Source of the DNA: Neocallimastix lanati (nom. inval.)
Lineage: Eukaryota > Neocallimastigomycota > Neocallimastigomycetes > Neocallimastigales > Neocallimastigaceae
Assembly (NCBI GenBank): GCA_016946835.1
Contig: JACVTC010000008.1
Location: 2,075,001 to 2,139,000 of the forward strand
DNA: 64,000 nucleotides
Direction of reading: 5' to 3'
Shown: in pieces, positions 12,491-24,240 of the stretch
Numbering within the stretch: the first letter of the stretch is position 1
Layout: every line of letters starts with the position of its first letter
Notes under the pieces: model-generated
What the model was told of the DNA's origin: nothing
What the model saw: only the letters and a program-made list of their open reading frames with translations
Databases searched by the model: none
Position numbers and translations under genes: made by a program

Positions 12491-15400
12491 AGCAGAAAAT
12501 AACATGCCGAGACAAAACCTCAGTTATTATGTGACTGCCCCATCAACTAAAGCGAAGCTACCAAGTAATATAGTCAGTTGGACAATTGACTCCGGAGCCA
12601 CCTATCACATGACAAATGCATTATCAAGTTTAATAGATAAGATAAGGTGTGAAGAAATAATCCAATTCGCTGACGGAGGTACAGTTACTGCTACGTACAA
12701 AGGTACGTACGTAGGCTATATTAACAATAATGAAATTACATTACGAAATGTATTATATATCCCTAAATTCAAAAGAAGTTTGTTGTCAATAGACAACTTA
12801 AGTGAAGAAGGTTATAAAACAATATTTTACAATTTTAATAATAAAAATTTAGTTACCATTTACAACAAAGAAGGCAAAAGGATATTTACTACCAAATCTA
12901 ATAAATCCAAAATATATAAAGTATGGACTTTCAAAAATAAAATAGAATATAATAGGGACAACAACAAAAAGACTATTACATGTGACAATATTATAAAAGC
13001 TTTTAACACAGAAAACATGGAGCTATGGCACCGCCGTCTTGGCCACTTTTATATAGATAACATTAAGGAAAAATTAAATAATATAAACATACAAAATAAA
13101 TGTATAATATGTGCGTCCAAGATGAGAAATAAACCTTATAACAAAGCAAGAAACAAGTCAAAAGAGCCGTTTGAACTTATACATATGGATACAGTGTCAT
13201 CCCTAGATAGCTCCATATATGGAAATAAATATTTCTTAAGTATATTAGATGATTATACCAGGTACGGATGGGTCTTTTTTATGAACTCAAAAGCCGAAGT
13301 GTTCAATATTTTCAGAAAATGGTATAAGAAAGTCACCAACATTTTCAACAAAAATATTAAATATATACGAACCGACAATGGTACTGAGTTTACAAATAAT
13401 AACTTTAGGAAATTTTGTGAAGAGAATGGTATTGAACAACAATTTTCAATACCTTACAACCCACAGCAAAACGGAAGAGCCGAACGTTTTCAAGAAACTC
13501 TCATTTATAACGCCACCGCCATGCTCAAAGACGGTAAGCTAAATCATAAATATTGGGAAGATGCTGTAAGGACAGCAAATTACATTCATAATAGGTTACC
13601 ACATAATGGTAACAACAACAAAGTGCCTTTTGAGGAATTATATCAAGAAAAGGTCGATTATGAAAAGTTTAGAGTATTTGGTTGCCAAGTTTACTTTTAT
13701 ATCCCAAAACAATTTAAGCGAAAATTCAACGGAACCTCCCTTCCTGGAATATTTTTAGGATATGATGATAAAAATCCAACAGCCTACATAATATATGATA
13801 CTACAAATAATAAAATAGTCCTTTCAAGGGCAGTTGAATTCTTCGAAGATATCCCTGGTAATATTTCCGCACCTTCTACAAGACCAGAAATATATAACTT
13901 TGAGGTTAATATGGAAGAATACGATGAAAATAACAAAAGTACAGTATTACTCCAAGACTATAATAACAAAAATAAGGAACATGAAAATAAAGAGACAACA
14001 GAAAATAGAGAAGAAAATAAAAATAATATAATTAATTACAATTTAAATACAAATAATAACAATATAAATAATAATGATAATTTAAATAATTTAAATAATA
14101 ATTATTTAGAAAATAATAATTTAAATAACAATAATAATATAAATAATAATTATCCAAATGATAATAATTTAAATAAATATAATTTTAATAAAAATTATTT
14201 AAATGATAATAATATTAATTTTACTTATAGTCCTAATCCAAATAAAAATTTTCCCCAATCAACCAATATAATTGACCCATATAAAAATTATAATAATTAT
14301 AATATTTTACCTTTAAATAATTTAAATAGTAATATAATAACACCAAAGTGGGTGTTCAGATACAAATATAATTCAGACAATAGTATAAATAAAAGAAAAG
14401 CAAGACTGGTAGCCAGAGGTTTTACACAAAAACAAGGCATTGATTATAATGAGACGTTCTCACCCACATTGAAACAGGACTCTTTGAGAATAGCAACTGC
14501 TATTGCATCAGCCAATAACTTTAATATATATCAAATTGATATAAAATCAGCCTATCTAAACGCTACACTAAACGAAGATGTTTATATGGAAATTCCAGAA
14601 GGTGCTGAAGATTATAAAAATGGCTATTGGAAACTAAATAAAGCCTTGTACGGTTTGAAACAGTCTGGTCGTTTGTGGAACGAGACTTTAAATGAAAAAC
14701 TTATAAATATTGGTTTTAATAGACTTCGAAGTGAACCATGCATTTACGTTAAAATGAATGATCGGAATAAAATTATTTGTCTTCTTACAGTTTATGTAGA
14801 TGATATATTATTAACAGGTAATGAACATGAAGTTTATAAAACAAAACATTTACTAAAAAATTATTTTAACATAACTGATATAGGTCCTGTGGATACAATC
14901 ATTGGCGTTAAATTTATAAAAGAAAAGGACGGCTATCTATTGCAACAACATAAATATCTAGAGAATATATTAAGAAAATTTGATATAGATAAGTATAAAA
15001 TATCTTCAAATATGATACCAGAAGAAAATGAAGAATTAAGAAAAAGAAAATTCAATATCACGAAATACCAACAAGCTATAGGTAGTTTATTATATCTCGC
15101 GATATGTACTAGACCGGATATCTTATTTCCTGTGAATAAAGCTTCCAGAAAAGCCAAAGATCCAAATTATGAAGATTGGTATAATGTCATCAAAATATTT
15201 AGATACCTCAAGGGAAAACCTAATTATGGTTTAAGGTATTCAGGAAACTTAAAATTAAATGTTTATGTAGATGCAGATTACGGAGGAGATGTAGAGTCTA
15301 GAAAATCTACTACGGGTTATATAATTAAAATAGGTTCAGGACCTACCTCATGGTATTCAAAATTACAACACTGTGTATCTGTATCTTCTGCCGAAAGTGA

Positions 15401-15716
15401 ATATTATGGAATAAATGAATGCGCTAGACATTGCTTGTGGTATGAAAATGTATTAAATGAATTAAAATTAAATTGTAATTGTATAACAATAAATGTAGAT
15501 AATAAAGCTGCCATTTATAATTGCGAAAATGAAACTATTAACCCAAGATCTAGACACATAGACATAAAATATCACCACACAAGAGATCTTATTAAAGAAA
15601 ATAAAATAAAACTAAAATATATAAAGTCTGAAGATAATCTAGCCGATGGTTTTACAAAGTATCTCAATACATATCTATTAAATAAATTTAGAGATTCTAT
15701 TATGGTGAAGTGTTAG
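12438..15716 (+). CDS. pol: Copia Pol polyprotein: protease, integrase, RT, RNase H
   Basis: A frame of 1092 codons counted from the first ATG; the true start is by continuation from gag. The protease has the D-S-G-A motif (about residue 52). The integrase has an HHCC finger (LWHRRLGH then CIIC) and a DD35E triad at Asp251, Asp313 and Glu349. An Asn-rich low-complexity linker covers about 497-636. The reverse transcriptase starts abruptly at PKWVF (about 637) and has the catalytic Y-V-D-D at 786-789. RNase H covers about 940-1080 with AESEY and HIDIKYH motifs. The usual N-terminal part of the Copia RT domain (the W-x-x-A-I-x-x-E-L region) is absent and the Asn-rich tract runs up to WVF, unlike element 2. 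All catalytic residues I can check are present. Confidence 0.93.
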   Translation: MKISNPHTPFDRGVDATKAENNMPRQNLSYYVTAPSTKAKLPSNIVSWTIDSGATYHMTNALSSLIDKIRCEEIIQFADGGTVTATYKGTYVGYINNNEITLRNVLYIPKFKRSLLSIDNLSEEGYKTIFYNFNNKNLVTIYNKEGKRIFTTKSNKSKIYKVWTFKNKIEYNRDNNKKTITCDNIIKAFNTENMELWHRRLGHFYIDNIKEKLNNINIQNKCIICASKMRNKPYNKARNKSKEPFELIHMDTVSSLDSSIYGNKYFLSILDDYTRYGWVFFMNSKAEVFNIFRKWYKKVTNIFNKNIKYIRTDNGTEFTNNNFRKFCEENGIEQQFSIPYNPQQNGRAERFQETLIYNATAMLKDGKLNHKYWEDAVRTANYIHNRLPHNGNNNKVPFEELYQEKVDYEKFRVFGCQVYFYIPKQFKRKFNGTSLPGIFLGYDDKNPTAYIIYDTTNNKIVLSRAVEFFEDIPGNISAPSTRPEIYNFEVNMEEYDENNKSTVLLQDYNNKNKEHENKETTENREENKNNIINYNLNTNNNNINNNDNLNNLNNNYLENNNLNNNNNINNNYPNDNNLNKYNFNKNYLNDNNINFTYSPNPNKNFPQSTNIIDPYKNYNNYNILPLNNLNSNIITPKWVFRYKYNSDNSINKRKARLVARGFTQKQGIDYNETFSPTLKQDSLRIATAIASANNFNIYQIDIKSAYLNATLNEDVYMEIPEGAEDYKNGYWKLNKALYGLKQSGRLWNETLNEKLINIGFNRLRSEPCIYVKMNDRNKIICLLTVYVDDILLTGNEHEVYKTKHLLKNYFNITDIGPVDTIIGVKFIKEKDGYLLQQHKYLENILRKFDIDKYKISSNMIPEENEELRKRKFNITKYQQAIGSLLYLAICTRPDILFPVNKASRKAKDPNYEDWYNVIKIFRYLKGKPNYGLRYSGNLKLNVYVDADYGGDVESRKSTTGYIIKIGSGPTSWYSKLQHCVSVSSAESEYYGINECARHCLWYENVLNELKLNCNCITINVDNKAAIYNCENETINPRSRHIDIKYHHTRDLIKENKIKLKYIKSEDNLADGFTKYLNTYLLNKFRDSIMVKC

Positions 15717-15731
15717 TCACAATTGAACTTT

Positions 15732-15739
15732 AGGAGGAG
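15732..15739 (+). promoter_or_regulatory. Polypurine tract, Copia element 1
   Basis: AGGAGGAG lies directly before the 3' LTR, where the plus-strand primer of an LTR retrotransposon is expected. Element 2 has GGGGGAG at the same place. Confidence 0.85.
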
Positions 15740-15984
15740 TGTTAAAAATAAAGTTCAAATAGTATAGTAATTTATATTATATATATTTAAATCTTTATGT
15801 ATGTATGTATGTATGTGGCTTAATACATATAATATTAATATGAAGATATTGTGTAATTGATGTAGTAAAAAACTAATACATGTAATTAGTATAAAATAAA
15901 ATAATAATTTAATAATTAAATAAAATAGAACTTAAATAAATAAAAAATAAAAAATAAAATAAAATAAAAAATAAAAAAACAAAA
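15740..15984 (+). repeat. 3' LTR of Copia element 1
   Basis: 245 bp, one substitution against the 5' LTR, followed by the target duplication TATAT. Confidence 0.93.
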
Positions 15985-16049
15985 TATATCCACCATAATG
16001 AATATAAATTTCTCTATATAAATAATTAAAAAACTTTAAATATATATAA

Positions 16050-16910
16050 TCTTAAAAGCCGTCAAAAGTTACAAAGGAGTATTCAATTCATTATAATGGA
16101 AAGAAAATTTTAAGAGCTTATTGTGATACAGATTTCGTTGGTGATGAAATTAAAAGAAGATCTACTTCTTCATTTGCTGATTCGACTACGCTCACTCTCG
16201 GGTGATCTCGAACTCTACGCAGTCGCAAGCTTTATGCTCACTCCCCTTCTTTCGCTTCATCTCATTTAATAGCTCATTTGTTTCATTCAATATTTTCTGT
16301 TTTTTGAATACTTAAAACCATATGCAATTTATACCAAATATATGCTAAAAATACTATATATAAAAATCACGTGATATGATTAATTATATTAATTATTTTT
16401 ATATTATTTTTATATTTAAATCATATGATTTTTAGCATATATTTATACACCCTTTTTTATATTTATTAATAAACGTTCTAGAAATTATATATATATATAT
16501 ATAAACAATAGGGTTTTATGATATATTTATATATTTTTGTATTGGGAAATAGTCCAATATCATAGAAATCAATTACTCAGAGCCTTATCAACCACAAAAT
16601 CCGAATACTCAAGCTTAATAGAATGTACCAAGCAAGCTAAATGGATAAGAAGATTATAAATGAAATATTCAACAAAAATATTAGAATTAATATTAGAATA
16701 GATAACAAACCCATGTAAGGATATAGCTGAAAATGAAAACCAAAAGGGACGATGCAAATATATGGATATAAAATACAAATATATTCAAGATGAAATTATA
16801 TAAAATGAAATTAAATTAATATTCATTGGTTCTAACTCAATGATCAATGATGGCATGGCAGATCCATTACCTGAAAGTATTTCTGGACCCAAGCTTAAAT
16901 GTTACCAATA
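16050..16910 (+). pseudogene. Relic of a different Copia family (RNase H region), interrupted
   Basis: Plus-strand fragments show a Copia RNase H. The first reads Y-N-G-K-K-I-L-R-A-Y-C-D-T-D-F then GDEIKRRSTSS (about 16095-16172). The second reads VLGNSPIS (about 16537-16562), then ALSTTKSEYSSLIECTKQAK in another frame (about 16583-16642), and later pieces read KDIAENENQKGRCKYMDIKY and DGMADPLPES (about 16712-16880). Stops and frameshifts occur throughout. The first and second parts should be adjacent, but about 340 bases (16173-16510) separate them; that insert has a GC-rich start and a foldback. The relic lies about 60 bases past element 1 but differs from it in sequence, so it is an older, separate insertion. 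Confidence 0.8.
16337..16443. repeat. Foldback inside the Copia relic
   Basis: AATATATGCTAAAAAT (16337-16352) and its exact reverse complement (16428-16443) bound a 75-base interior that itself contains the palindrome ATCACGTGAT (16366-16375). The whole sits in the segment that interrupts the RNase H homology. Confidence 0.8.
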
Positions 16911-17840
16911 ATGTTAGATTATTATAGAAAAATAATTATAAATAATGTATAAATAATGACATATTCATAAAGAAGGTCTTTCCTAATGTAAAAAGCAATA
17001 AAATAAATAAATAAACACATAATAAAACATAAATATTATTTCAAACATATATTTAAAATAATAATAAAATAATATTTAAAAACATTTAAACATATATTTA
17101 AAATAATAAGAAAATAATATTTAAAAATATTTAAACATATATTTAGAATAATAATAAAATAATATTTAAAAATATTTAAACATATATTTAAAATAATAAT
17201 AAAATAATAATATTTAATTTTAAAGGTTATTAAAAATAATAGAGAAATAATATAAAATAATATAAAAATAATATAAAAATAATATAAAAAATATTCTATA
17301 GAAGATTTTTTTATAAATTAATTCTTTTATTTAATTATTAATAATTCATTATTATTTTTTAAAAAAAGTTAAAATATTAATAATAATTCATATAGTTAAT
17401 TGTCATATAAAAAAGGTTATCTATTAATTAAATTTTAAAAATATTTTTAGAAAACTTTAAGTTAAATGGCTTATGTATTTATTTTTTAAAGTCCACTCAT
17501 TCATTGTAATTTATTATAATCAATATTTTAAACTTTCTATATATATATAAAAAAATAGAATAATAGAAATAAAAATAAAAGTCTAATTTAAAGTTTAAAT
17601 ATTATTTATTATTATAAATTATTATTAATAAAATATTATTTAATTTAAATTTTTGATATTTAAAATATCAGATAAAATTTCTGCTAATTTAACTTCAACT
17701 CATTCCCGATGGCGAATATAATCAAATATCAAATATCAATATTAAAAAATTATAAATTATAAATTTGTGTTTTTATTAATTTTTTATTACAAATGAATTT
17801 GTTCATTAATTAGTTAACAGCAAATTTATTAGAAATAATT

Positions 17841-17894
17841 AGTAATAAAATTCATATAAAATATATAGATGTTTTTTATATGAATTTTATTACT
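17841..17894. repeat. Perfect foldback, 21-bp arms
   Basis: The left arm is AGTAATAAAATTCATATAAA plus one A (17841-17861). The right arm is the exact reverse complement (17874-17894), with a 12-base loop. It is not within a gene. Confidence 0.88.
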
Positions 17895-19159
17895 GATATC
17901 TATCATAACCCTTGCAGATTTAATAAAAAAATTAACATTACATTAATATAAACAAAAAAAAATAGTATTAAAATAATATCAAAATGTAATAATGTATCAT
18001 TTCAATTTAATGTAATGTAATGTATTTATTGGTATTAAATGAAAAATATTCATCATTTATTAAATAAATAAGATTAAATAAGATTAAATAGGAAGGAAAA
18101 GTTTATTTAATGAATAAATAATTAAATAGTTTAAAAAAATATGTACATTATTATGGTTTAAAAAATATCATTTCGTTTTTAAAAAAAATATGTACATTAT
18201 TATGGTTTAAAAAATATTGTTTCGCTTTTAATACAACATTTAACTTTTATTAACCTTTTTAGTTATTTATCATATGAGCCTAACTTATAATTACTATAAT
18301 TTTCACATAAAAATAATTTTATTATTAAAAGAATTAACAATTTCTCTTTTTTATTCTAATAATATTTTATAATATACTTTTTAAAAAGGACTTTTTAAAA
18401 TATTTAAAGTTTAAATATTTTAAAAATATTATAAAATAGCTATTTTAATATACTTTTTAGCCTTTTTTAAATATTCATTTAATAGAATTTATATAGAACA
18501 AAAATTAGACAATATAAAAATATTAAATACAATATTAAAAAATGTAATACATATGAAACACATGACATATTACTAATATTTTATCACTACTAATATTTCA
18601 CTTTAATTTGTTCAAATATTGTCCATTATTACATAAGATGAAATTTTGATACATTCAATTATAGTATATTGTAGTATATTCTAGTATATAAAAATACATT
18701 TAATGATTCATTTTTTCTCAGTATATTAAAAATTATCATTTATTTTAAATACCTTAACAATATATTATAATACTATTTTAATATATCTCATAATAGAATT
18801 TTATGGTCATATGAATTACAAAAATTGAATTTATATTAAATTAATATATTGAATCATTTTTAAAATCTGTTAAATTATTATAATAGAATAAAAAAATTTT
18901 TATTAAATAAAGTTAGATTTTTTTTATTTAATACATGTATTTAATATATCACTTTATATTATTATAATATTAATAATATATTTTTTGCATTTCCTATCAA
19001 TTTATTTTTGATGCATTTAATATGTAAATTTATAACAATTAATAATTTTAATATAAATTATATATATTGTTACTATTTTGGAATATATATTATATATTAA
19101 TCAAAATTTGGGTTTTCTTATGGACTGTTCTATAATTATAATTAATTTACTTTTTTTTC

Positions 19160-19191
<32 letters not shown>

Positions 19192-20046
19192 CGTTTTTTT
19201 TCTACTAATAAATAAATTAAATTTTAATTATTAATGAAATAAATATATATTGATTCATAATTTGTAAATTATAAAAAAAAGTATAAAAACAGAAATAAAT
19301 TCCTTATTTTTATTACAAAAATTAAATATTAGCTATTTAAATTTTTATTATTTTTTTTAAGGTTTGAGAAAGTTTAAAAAATGGGAAGATAAATTTTAAA
19401 AGTAAATTTTAAAATTTTTTGAAATTCGGGATTGAAGCGAAAAAGAGATAATAAGAGAAATCGTTATCTTGCTTAATTTACAGAGCTCAGAATCTAGAAT
19501 TTAATAAATTCATATTATAAAGAAAGAACAATTTAAAAGAAAATGAAGGAAGCGAAACGTTAAAAGAGAAAAAAATTAAAAAAAATTAAAAAAAAAAAAA
19601 ATAGAAAATTATAAAAAATTAAAAAAAAATATTAAAAAAATTAAAAAAAAAAGAAAATTTTAAACGTTTCGATATTAAATTTCTATGATGAAGAGTTCTG
19701 TAAATAAATGATGTTTTGAGATTATTATCAGTAATTTAGAAAGAAGGTTTTATATTGAAATTTTATTTCCCAAAATGAAATGGTCATGCTGTTGTAATTT
19801 TTTACAATTAATATGATAACTATTTTACGTTTTTACAATTAATGATGTCTTATGAGATTAAAACATTACAAAAATGAATATATTGAACTATATAACGTTT
19901 TGACAATTAATATAAATTTTTTTCAAATAATATGAGATTGATATTTTATTACAAGATATTAAATTATAGAACTGTTTTAAGTATTATCAAAATTATGTTC
20001 ATTAATTATTGATTAAGCATTTAAAAAATGAACTTTAATGAAACAT

Positions 20047-20224
20047 TTACTTGTTGATAAATGATATTTAGAATTTACAATAATCTTTTAAAGTATCATT
20101 ATGAAAATTTATATAATCAATTATTTTTAAAGTTTTACTTGTTGATAAATGATATTTAGAATTTACAATAATCTTTTAAAATATCATTATGAAAATTTAT
20201 ATAATCAATTATTTTTAAAGTTTT
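20047..20224. repeat. 88-bp tandem duplication
   Basis: A unit starting ACTTGTTGATAAATGATATT occurs at about 20049 and 20137 with a single G/A difference visible. It is non-coding. Confidence 0.9.
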
Positions 20225-20649
20225 GATAATTAATCTTTAAAGCTATAAGAAATTATTTATAATTAAGATTTCAATGATGTTTATATTTTCAATGTGAAGT
20301 AATATCGATATTCATAATAAGTTTCATTTTATAAATTAAGTGTAAAATTTGATTTTTAGAATAAAGTGTTATTTGTGTTTTTATTAATTATTTGAAAAAT
20401 AATAAAATTAAAAAATGATTATTATAGAATGAATATAAAAGCATATTAAAAACATTGAAAAAGGTAAGAGTTATAATTATAAAATTAAAATATTTATATA
20501 ATTACTAAAATATATATTTTTATATATTAGAATTTATAAATTGTAAATAAAATAGATACATGTAAATTCGTAAATTCTAAAAATTAAACAAAAATTCATG
20601 TAAAAAGTATAAAAATCATGTAATTACTGATATGTAAAGAATATTTTAT

Positions 20650-21740
20650 TACAAAGGCCGCCTGGTAAAAACGGAAAGAAGATATGAAACAATGAAAGTA
20701 AGTGGTAAAAATATAATTTAATAAAACGTATAAATAATTTATATTCATTTAATATTTATTTGATATGTTATTAGTAGGTGAAAGATTTTTGAAATTACCT
20801 GATCCGTTTTGACAAAAAAATTGAAATTGTCATCTCTTGAAGAAATGATGATCTATATGAATACCAATATGAATACCAATAAGAATTGTCACATTTTTGG
20901 AAACAGAAATTTGGATTATTCAATTTTCAACAAAACTATTTATTTTATTAATAATATTTTTAATTATAATGCAGCTACAAAAAGATTTAAAAGTAATTAA
21001 TATTTATCCATTATCCATTATTAAATAGATAAGGAACTTTTTGAATGTCACGATCCGCGAAAGCTGTTGTTGAAAATGAAATTATAAATGGTCAATAATA
21101 TTTTCTTATTTGAAAATGAAGTTTTAACTCGAAAATGTTATTTCAATTGAGATGGTCAATATAAGGAAATCTCTTTAAAAAGAAAATTTGGATTAATTAA
21201 AACAGAAAAAAATTTATTTTATAAATTATAATTTTATGTAAAATTCAACATCTTAAAGTATTTAAAAATATTTTTATATGTTTAGTTTAAGTTTATGCCA
21301 GATGGAATCAATAAATCTACTGAAGGGTCCCAGGAGTTAGCATATATTTTTTGTAATTCTAGTTAGAAATATGAGGTCTCGTCTTCCAAGAAAAGGAAAC
21401 TGTGAAGTGAACTATAAATATAAATTTTGAAAGAAACATAATATGTATGTTGTATTGTAGATTATAAATCATTTAGAATGCCTGTGTTTTTTTGATTCTA
21501 GTCCATGAAAAATATTATATGAAAAGACAAGGGAAAGATGCGGTTGTAAATAATAATTTTCCTGAAAAATTTGTTTTATACTTGTATATATGTAATGTCT
21601 TATAATAAATTAGAAAATCTACCATGCTTTATCAAATTGAAGAATCCATTTTGAAAGAGAAGGAATGATTGAACAAAAAGAAAGGTGAGTTATGAGTAAT
21701 AAATCTCTGTATTTAATATTAAATGTACTAATGTTTATTT
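20650..21740 (+). pseudogene. Possible decayed intron-containing gene, unrecognised
   Basis: Short coding-like pieces lie in order on the plus strand, separated by A/T-rich segments with splice-like ends. RLVKTERRYETMK (about 20663-20697) is followed by a GTAAGT. After TTAGTAG comes GERFLKLPDPF (about 20779). An open stretch of 63 residues follows (20809-21000; LEEMMIYMNTNM). Later come ELFECHDPRKLLL, a frame FENEVLTRKCYFN with an internal stop followed by DGQYKEISLKRKFGLIK, and FMPDGINKSTEGSQELAYIF (about 21295). Intron-like ends also occur near 21500 (TTGATTCTAG) and 21684 (AAAGGTGAGT). I recognise no family. In-frame stops suggest decay, or my exon borders are wrong. Confidence 0.3.
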
Positions 21741-21759
21741 AATTTTAAGATAGATTAGA

Positions 21760-23385
21760 CTGGTTCGCCCATATTCGTTTTTGAATGATTGTTATTTATA
21801 TTAAATTAATTGTTAATAATAATACAAATTATTCTTATTTGGATTTAATTTAATTTATTTTTTTATTAATTATTTGTAGGTAAGTATTTTTTTAGAAAGT
21901 ATTAATTGGAAACTGAAATTATTATATATATATTATATATATATAAATTTGTCTTCCATGTCAATTTAATTATGAGAAGTTCAATTAAGAATTTTGAAGG
22001 AACTTTAAATCTTAAATTCCATGTATTAAAATAAACCGTTTGAAGGTTTAAAATTATTTTAATAATATTATTTAAAAAGATATAAATTTTAATACTATAA
22101 GTATTTATAGGAAATAGAAAAAGAATAGTTAGGTTAATAATTATATTAAAGAAATATATGAATGTAATATTAGTAAAAAATAATGCATTAGAAATAGAAA
22201 TAGTTAGAAAAAGAATAGAAATTCATTAGATAATAAATACATTTAAAGTATTTATTGAATGGGGATGGTGGTGGGATAGAATAGGTTAAGAATATAATTT
22301 TTTTAAAAAGTAATTGAAATATAATTTCAACGTGAAGTTTATTTTTAAATATATAAATAATTGATAATAATATGACATAAAATGTATGGTAAACAGAACA
22401 ATATTTGTAATTTTTGAAGAAAATTAACCAAAAAATAATAAAAGTTTTCAAAAATATGGCCTTCTCTAAATGATTTTTATTATATAGAACATTAAATAAG
22501 ACAAAGTAAAATAAGAGAAAATAAAAAAGATTAATATAATAAAGTTTCGAAGTGTAAAGAAAATTGTTTATAATGAAAAGTTAAGGAAACATATAAAAAT
22601 AGCTATAATAAAATATTTAAATATTTAATATCAAGAATTTCAGTTCGTGAAATTAAATATTAAATATTTCCAGTAAAATAATAAATTGTGTCTTTAGAAT
22701 AATATATATATTAATTTAAATAATTAAAAAAATATATATATTAAAAATAAAAAAAAAAAATAAAAATTTATTATTTATGGAGAATAGAATATACAAGAGG
22801 GAATTACAGTAACGGATTCAAAATTAATGGATAGAAGTAAATAAAGTGTAGTGGAAATGAGAATTAAGAGAAATTTTATTCTTTGTTTTAAAATAAATTT
22901 ATTTAAAATAAATTAAAATCTGTCATTATATCAAAATGAATAAACCAATATAAAAGAAATCCGAAAAACATTAATATATAGAAAGAAAATAAGAAAATTT
23001 TATTTTCAAATAGTCTCCTTTAATTAAGAAAATTTAATACTGTATAATGAATTTTCTAATAGGACATTGTAAATTTTACGACAAAGAAAAAGATTTAATC
23101 TAATAAATATTTTTATTTTAGTTTTTAGTAATTTTTTTTAATAATTCAGTAAAAGTAATTATAAACTAAGAAACGAATGTACAATGAAAATTGAAGAATT
23201 AAATAAATATATATATAATGTATATTTATATTATTGTAAACTCGTAAACAATTAGTGACAATAAATTATGAAATGATTTCAGAAAAATAAAGTCATAAAA
23301 AAATAAAAGAATTAGTTTCTTTTTTTTTATTTTTTATTTTTATTATTTTTTTTTATCATTTTATTCAATTTTTTAATATTGTTAA
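21760..23385. other. A/T intergenic DNA, nothing recognised
   Basis: No gene is seen. The 87-codon minus-strand frame at 22188-22451 is rich in F, I, Y and K with no family features and is treated as chance. Confidence 0.6.
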
Positions 23386-23389
23386 AATA

Positions 23390-24240
23390 AGAGTTTTAAA
23401 ACTTTATAGTAATATATTAATATTATAATTAGTTTTAATTAAAACTTTAAACAGACCATTTTTATATCTATAAAATAGAAAATGTTAATATAAGAGTTTT
23501 AAAACTTTATAGTAACATTTGAATATTATAATTAAAACGAGTTATAATTAATTAAAACATTAAACAGAACATGTTTCTATCTATAAAATAGTAAATAATA
23601 ATTCTTTGATAAACATTTAATGCGAATTATTAATTAATTAAAACATTAAACAGAACATGTTTCTATCTATAAAATAGTAAATAATGATTCTTTGATAAAT
23701 ATTTAATGCGAATTATTAAAAGTATTGTTTATATTTAACAAGTAATAAATAATTAATTCATTAAACAAAGCATAGTTATATAATTTTTCAACAAGTAAAA
23801 AGTAATGGAAGTAAGATATCGAAAGAAAGTATAGATTAATGTTTATATTTATAGAATAGTAAATAATATTTCTACGATTTAGCATTCAATACAAAATACA
23901 ATAATAAAGAGTAATATTAATATTTAATAAGTAAAAAATAATTAATTCATTAAAGCATAGTTATATAAAGCGGTAAATGATTTTTTAACAAGTAAACCAG
24001 TACAATAAAAAAGAGTAATATTAATATTTAATAAGCAATAAATAATTAATTCATTAAAGCATAGTTATATAAAGCGGTAAAAGAATTTTTAACAAGTAAC
24101 CAGTACAATAATAAAGACTAATATAAATATTTAATAAGCAATAAATAATTAATTCATTAAACAAAGCATAATATTATATAAAGCGGTAAATAATGTTTAA
24201 ACAAGTAATCAATAAATCAATAAATAATTAGTATATTTAA
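23390..24240. repeat. Degenerate tandem repeats
   Basis: Two repeat types lie side by side. From 23390 to about 23720 a roughly 110-base unit carries TTAAACAGAACATGTTTCTA and the nearby ATAAAATAGTAAATAAT. From about 23720 to 24240 a unit of roughly 100 bases carries AATAATTAATTCATTAAAGC and ATAGTTATATAAAGCGGTAA, three to four copies with indels. Confidence 0.8.

Larger units (their letters stand above)
11174..15984 (+). mobile_element. Ty1/Copia LTR retrotransposon 1 (gag interrupted)
   Basis: The element is 4.8 kb with 245-bp LTRs at 11174-11418 and 15740-15984 that differ at one base (T/A near 11225/15792). A 5-bp target duplication TATAT flanks it (11169-11173, 15985-15989). A primer-binding site abuts the 5' LTR and a purine tract AGGAGGAG abuts the 3' LTR. 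The order protease, integrase, reverse transcriptase, RNase H defines the Copia group. Gag is split by a frameshift and a second shift separates gag from pol, so this copy is probably inactive by itself although young by LTR identity. Confidence 0.95.
16915..20635. other. Gene-poor A/T DNA with small repeats
   Basis: No gene is recognised. At 17044-17215 a 45-base unit (with ACATATATTTAAAATAATAA) is repeated four times. At 18130-18235 a roughly 50-base unit is duplicated. T runs interrupted by C lie at 19151-19200. A pair AGCGAAACGTTAAAA/TTTTAAACGTTTCG near 19550 and 19658 can fold. At 20047-20224 an 88-base unit is duplicated in tandem. Confidence 0.65.

Noticed and set aside
14933-15157. 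Minus-strand frame inside pol of element 1
   Set aside because: Antisense shadow of the reverse-transcriptase region.
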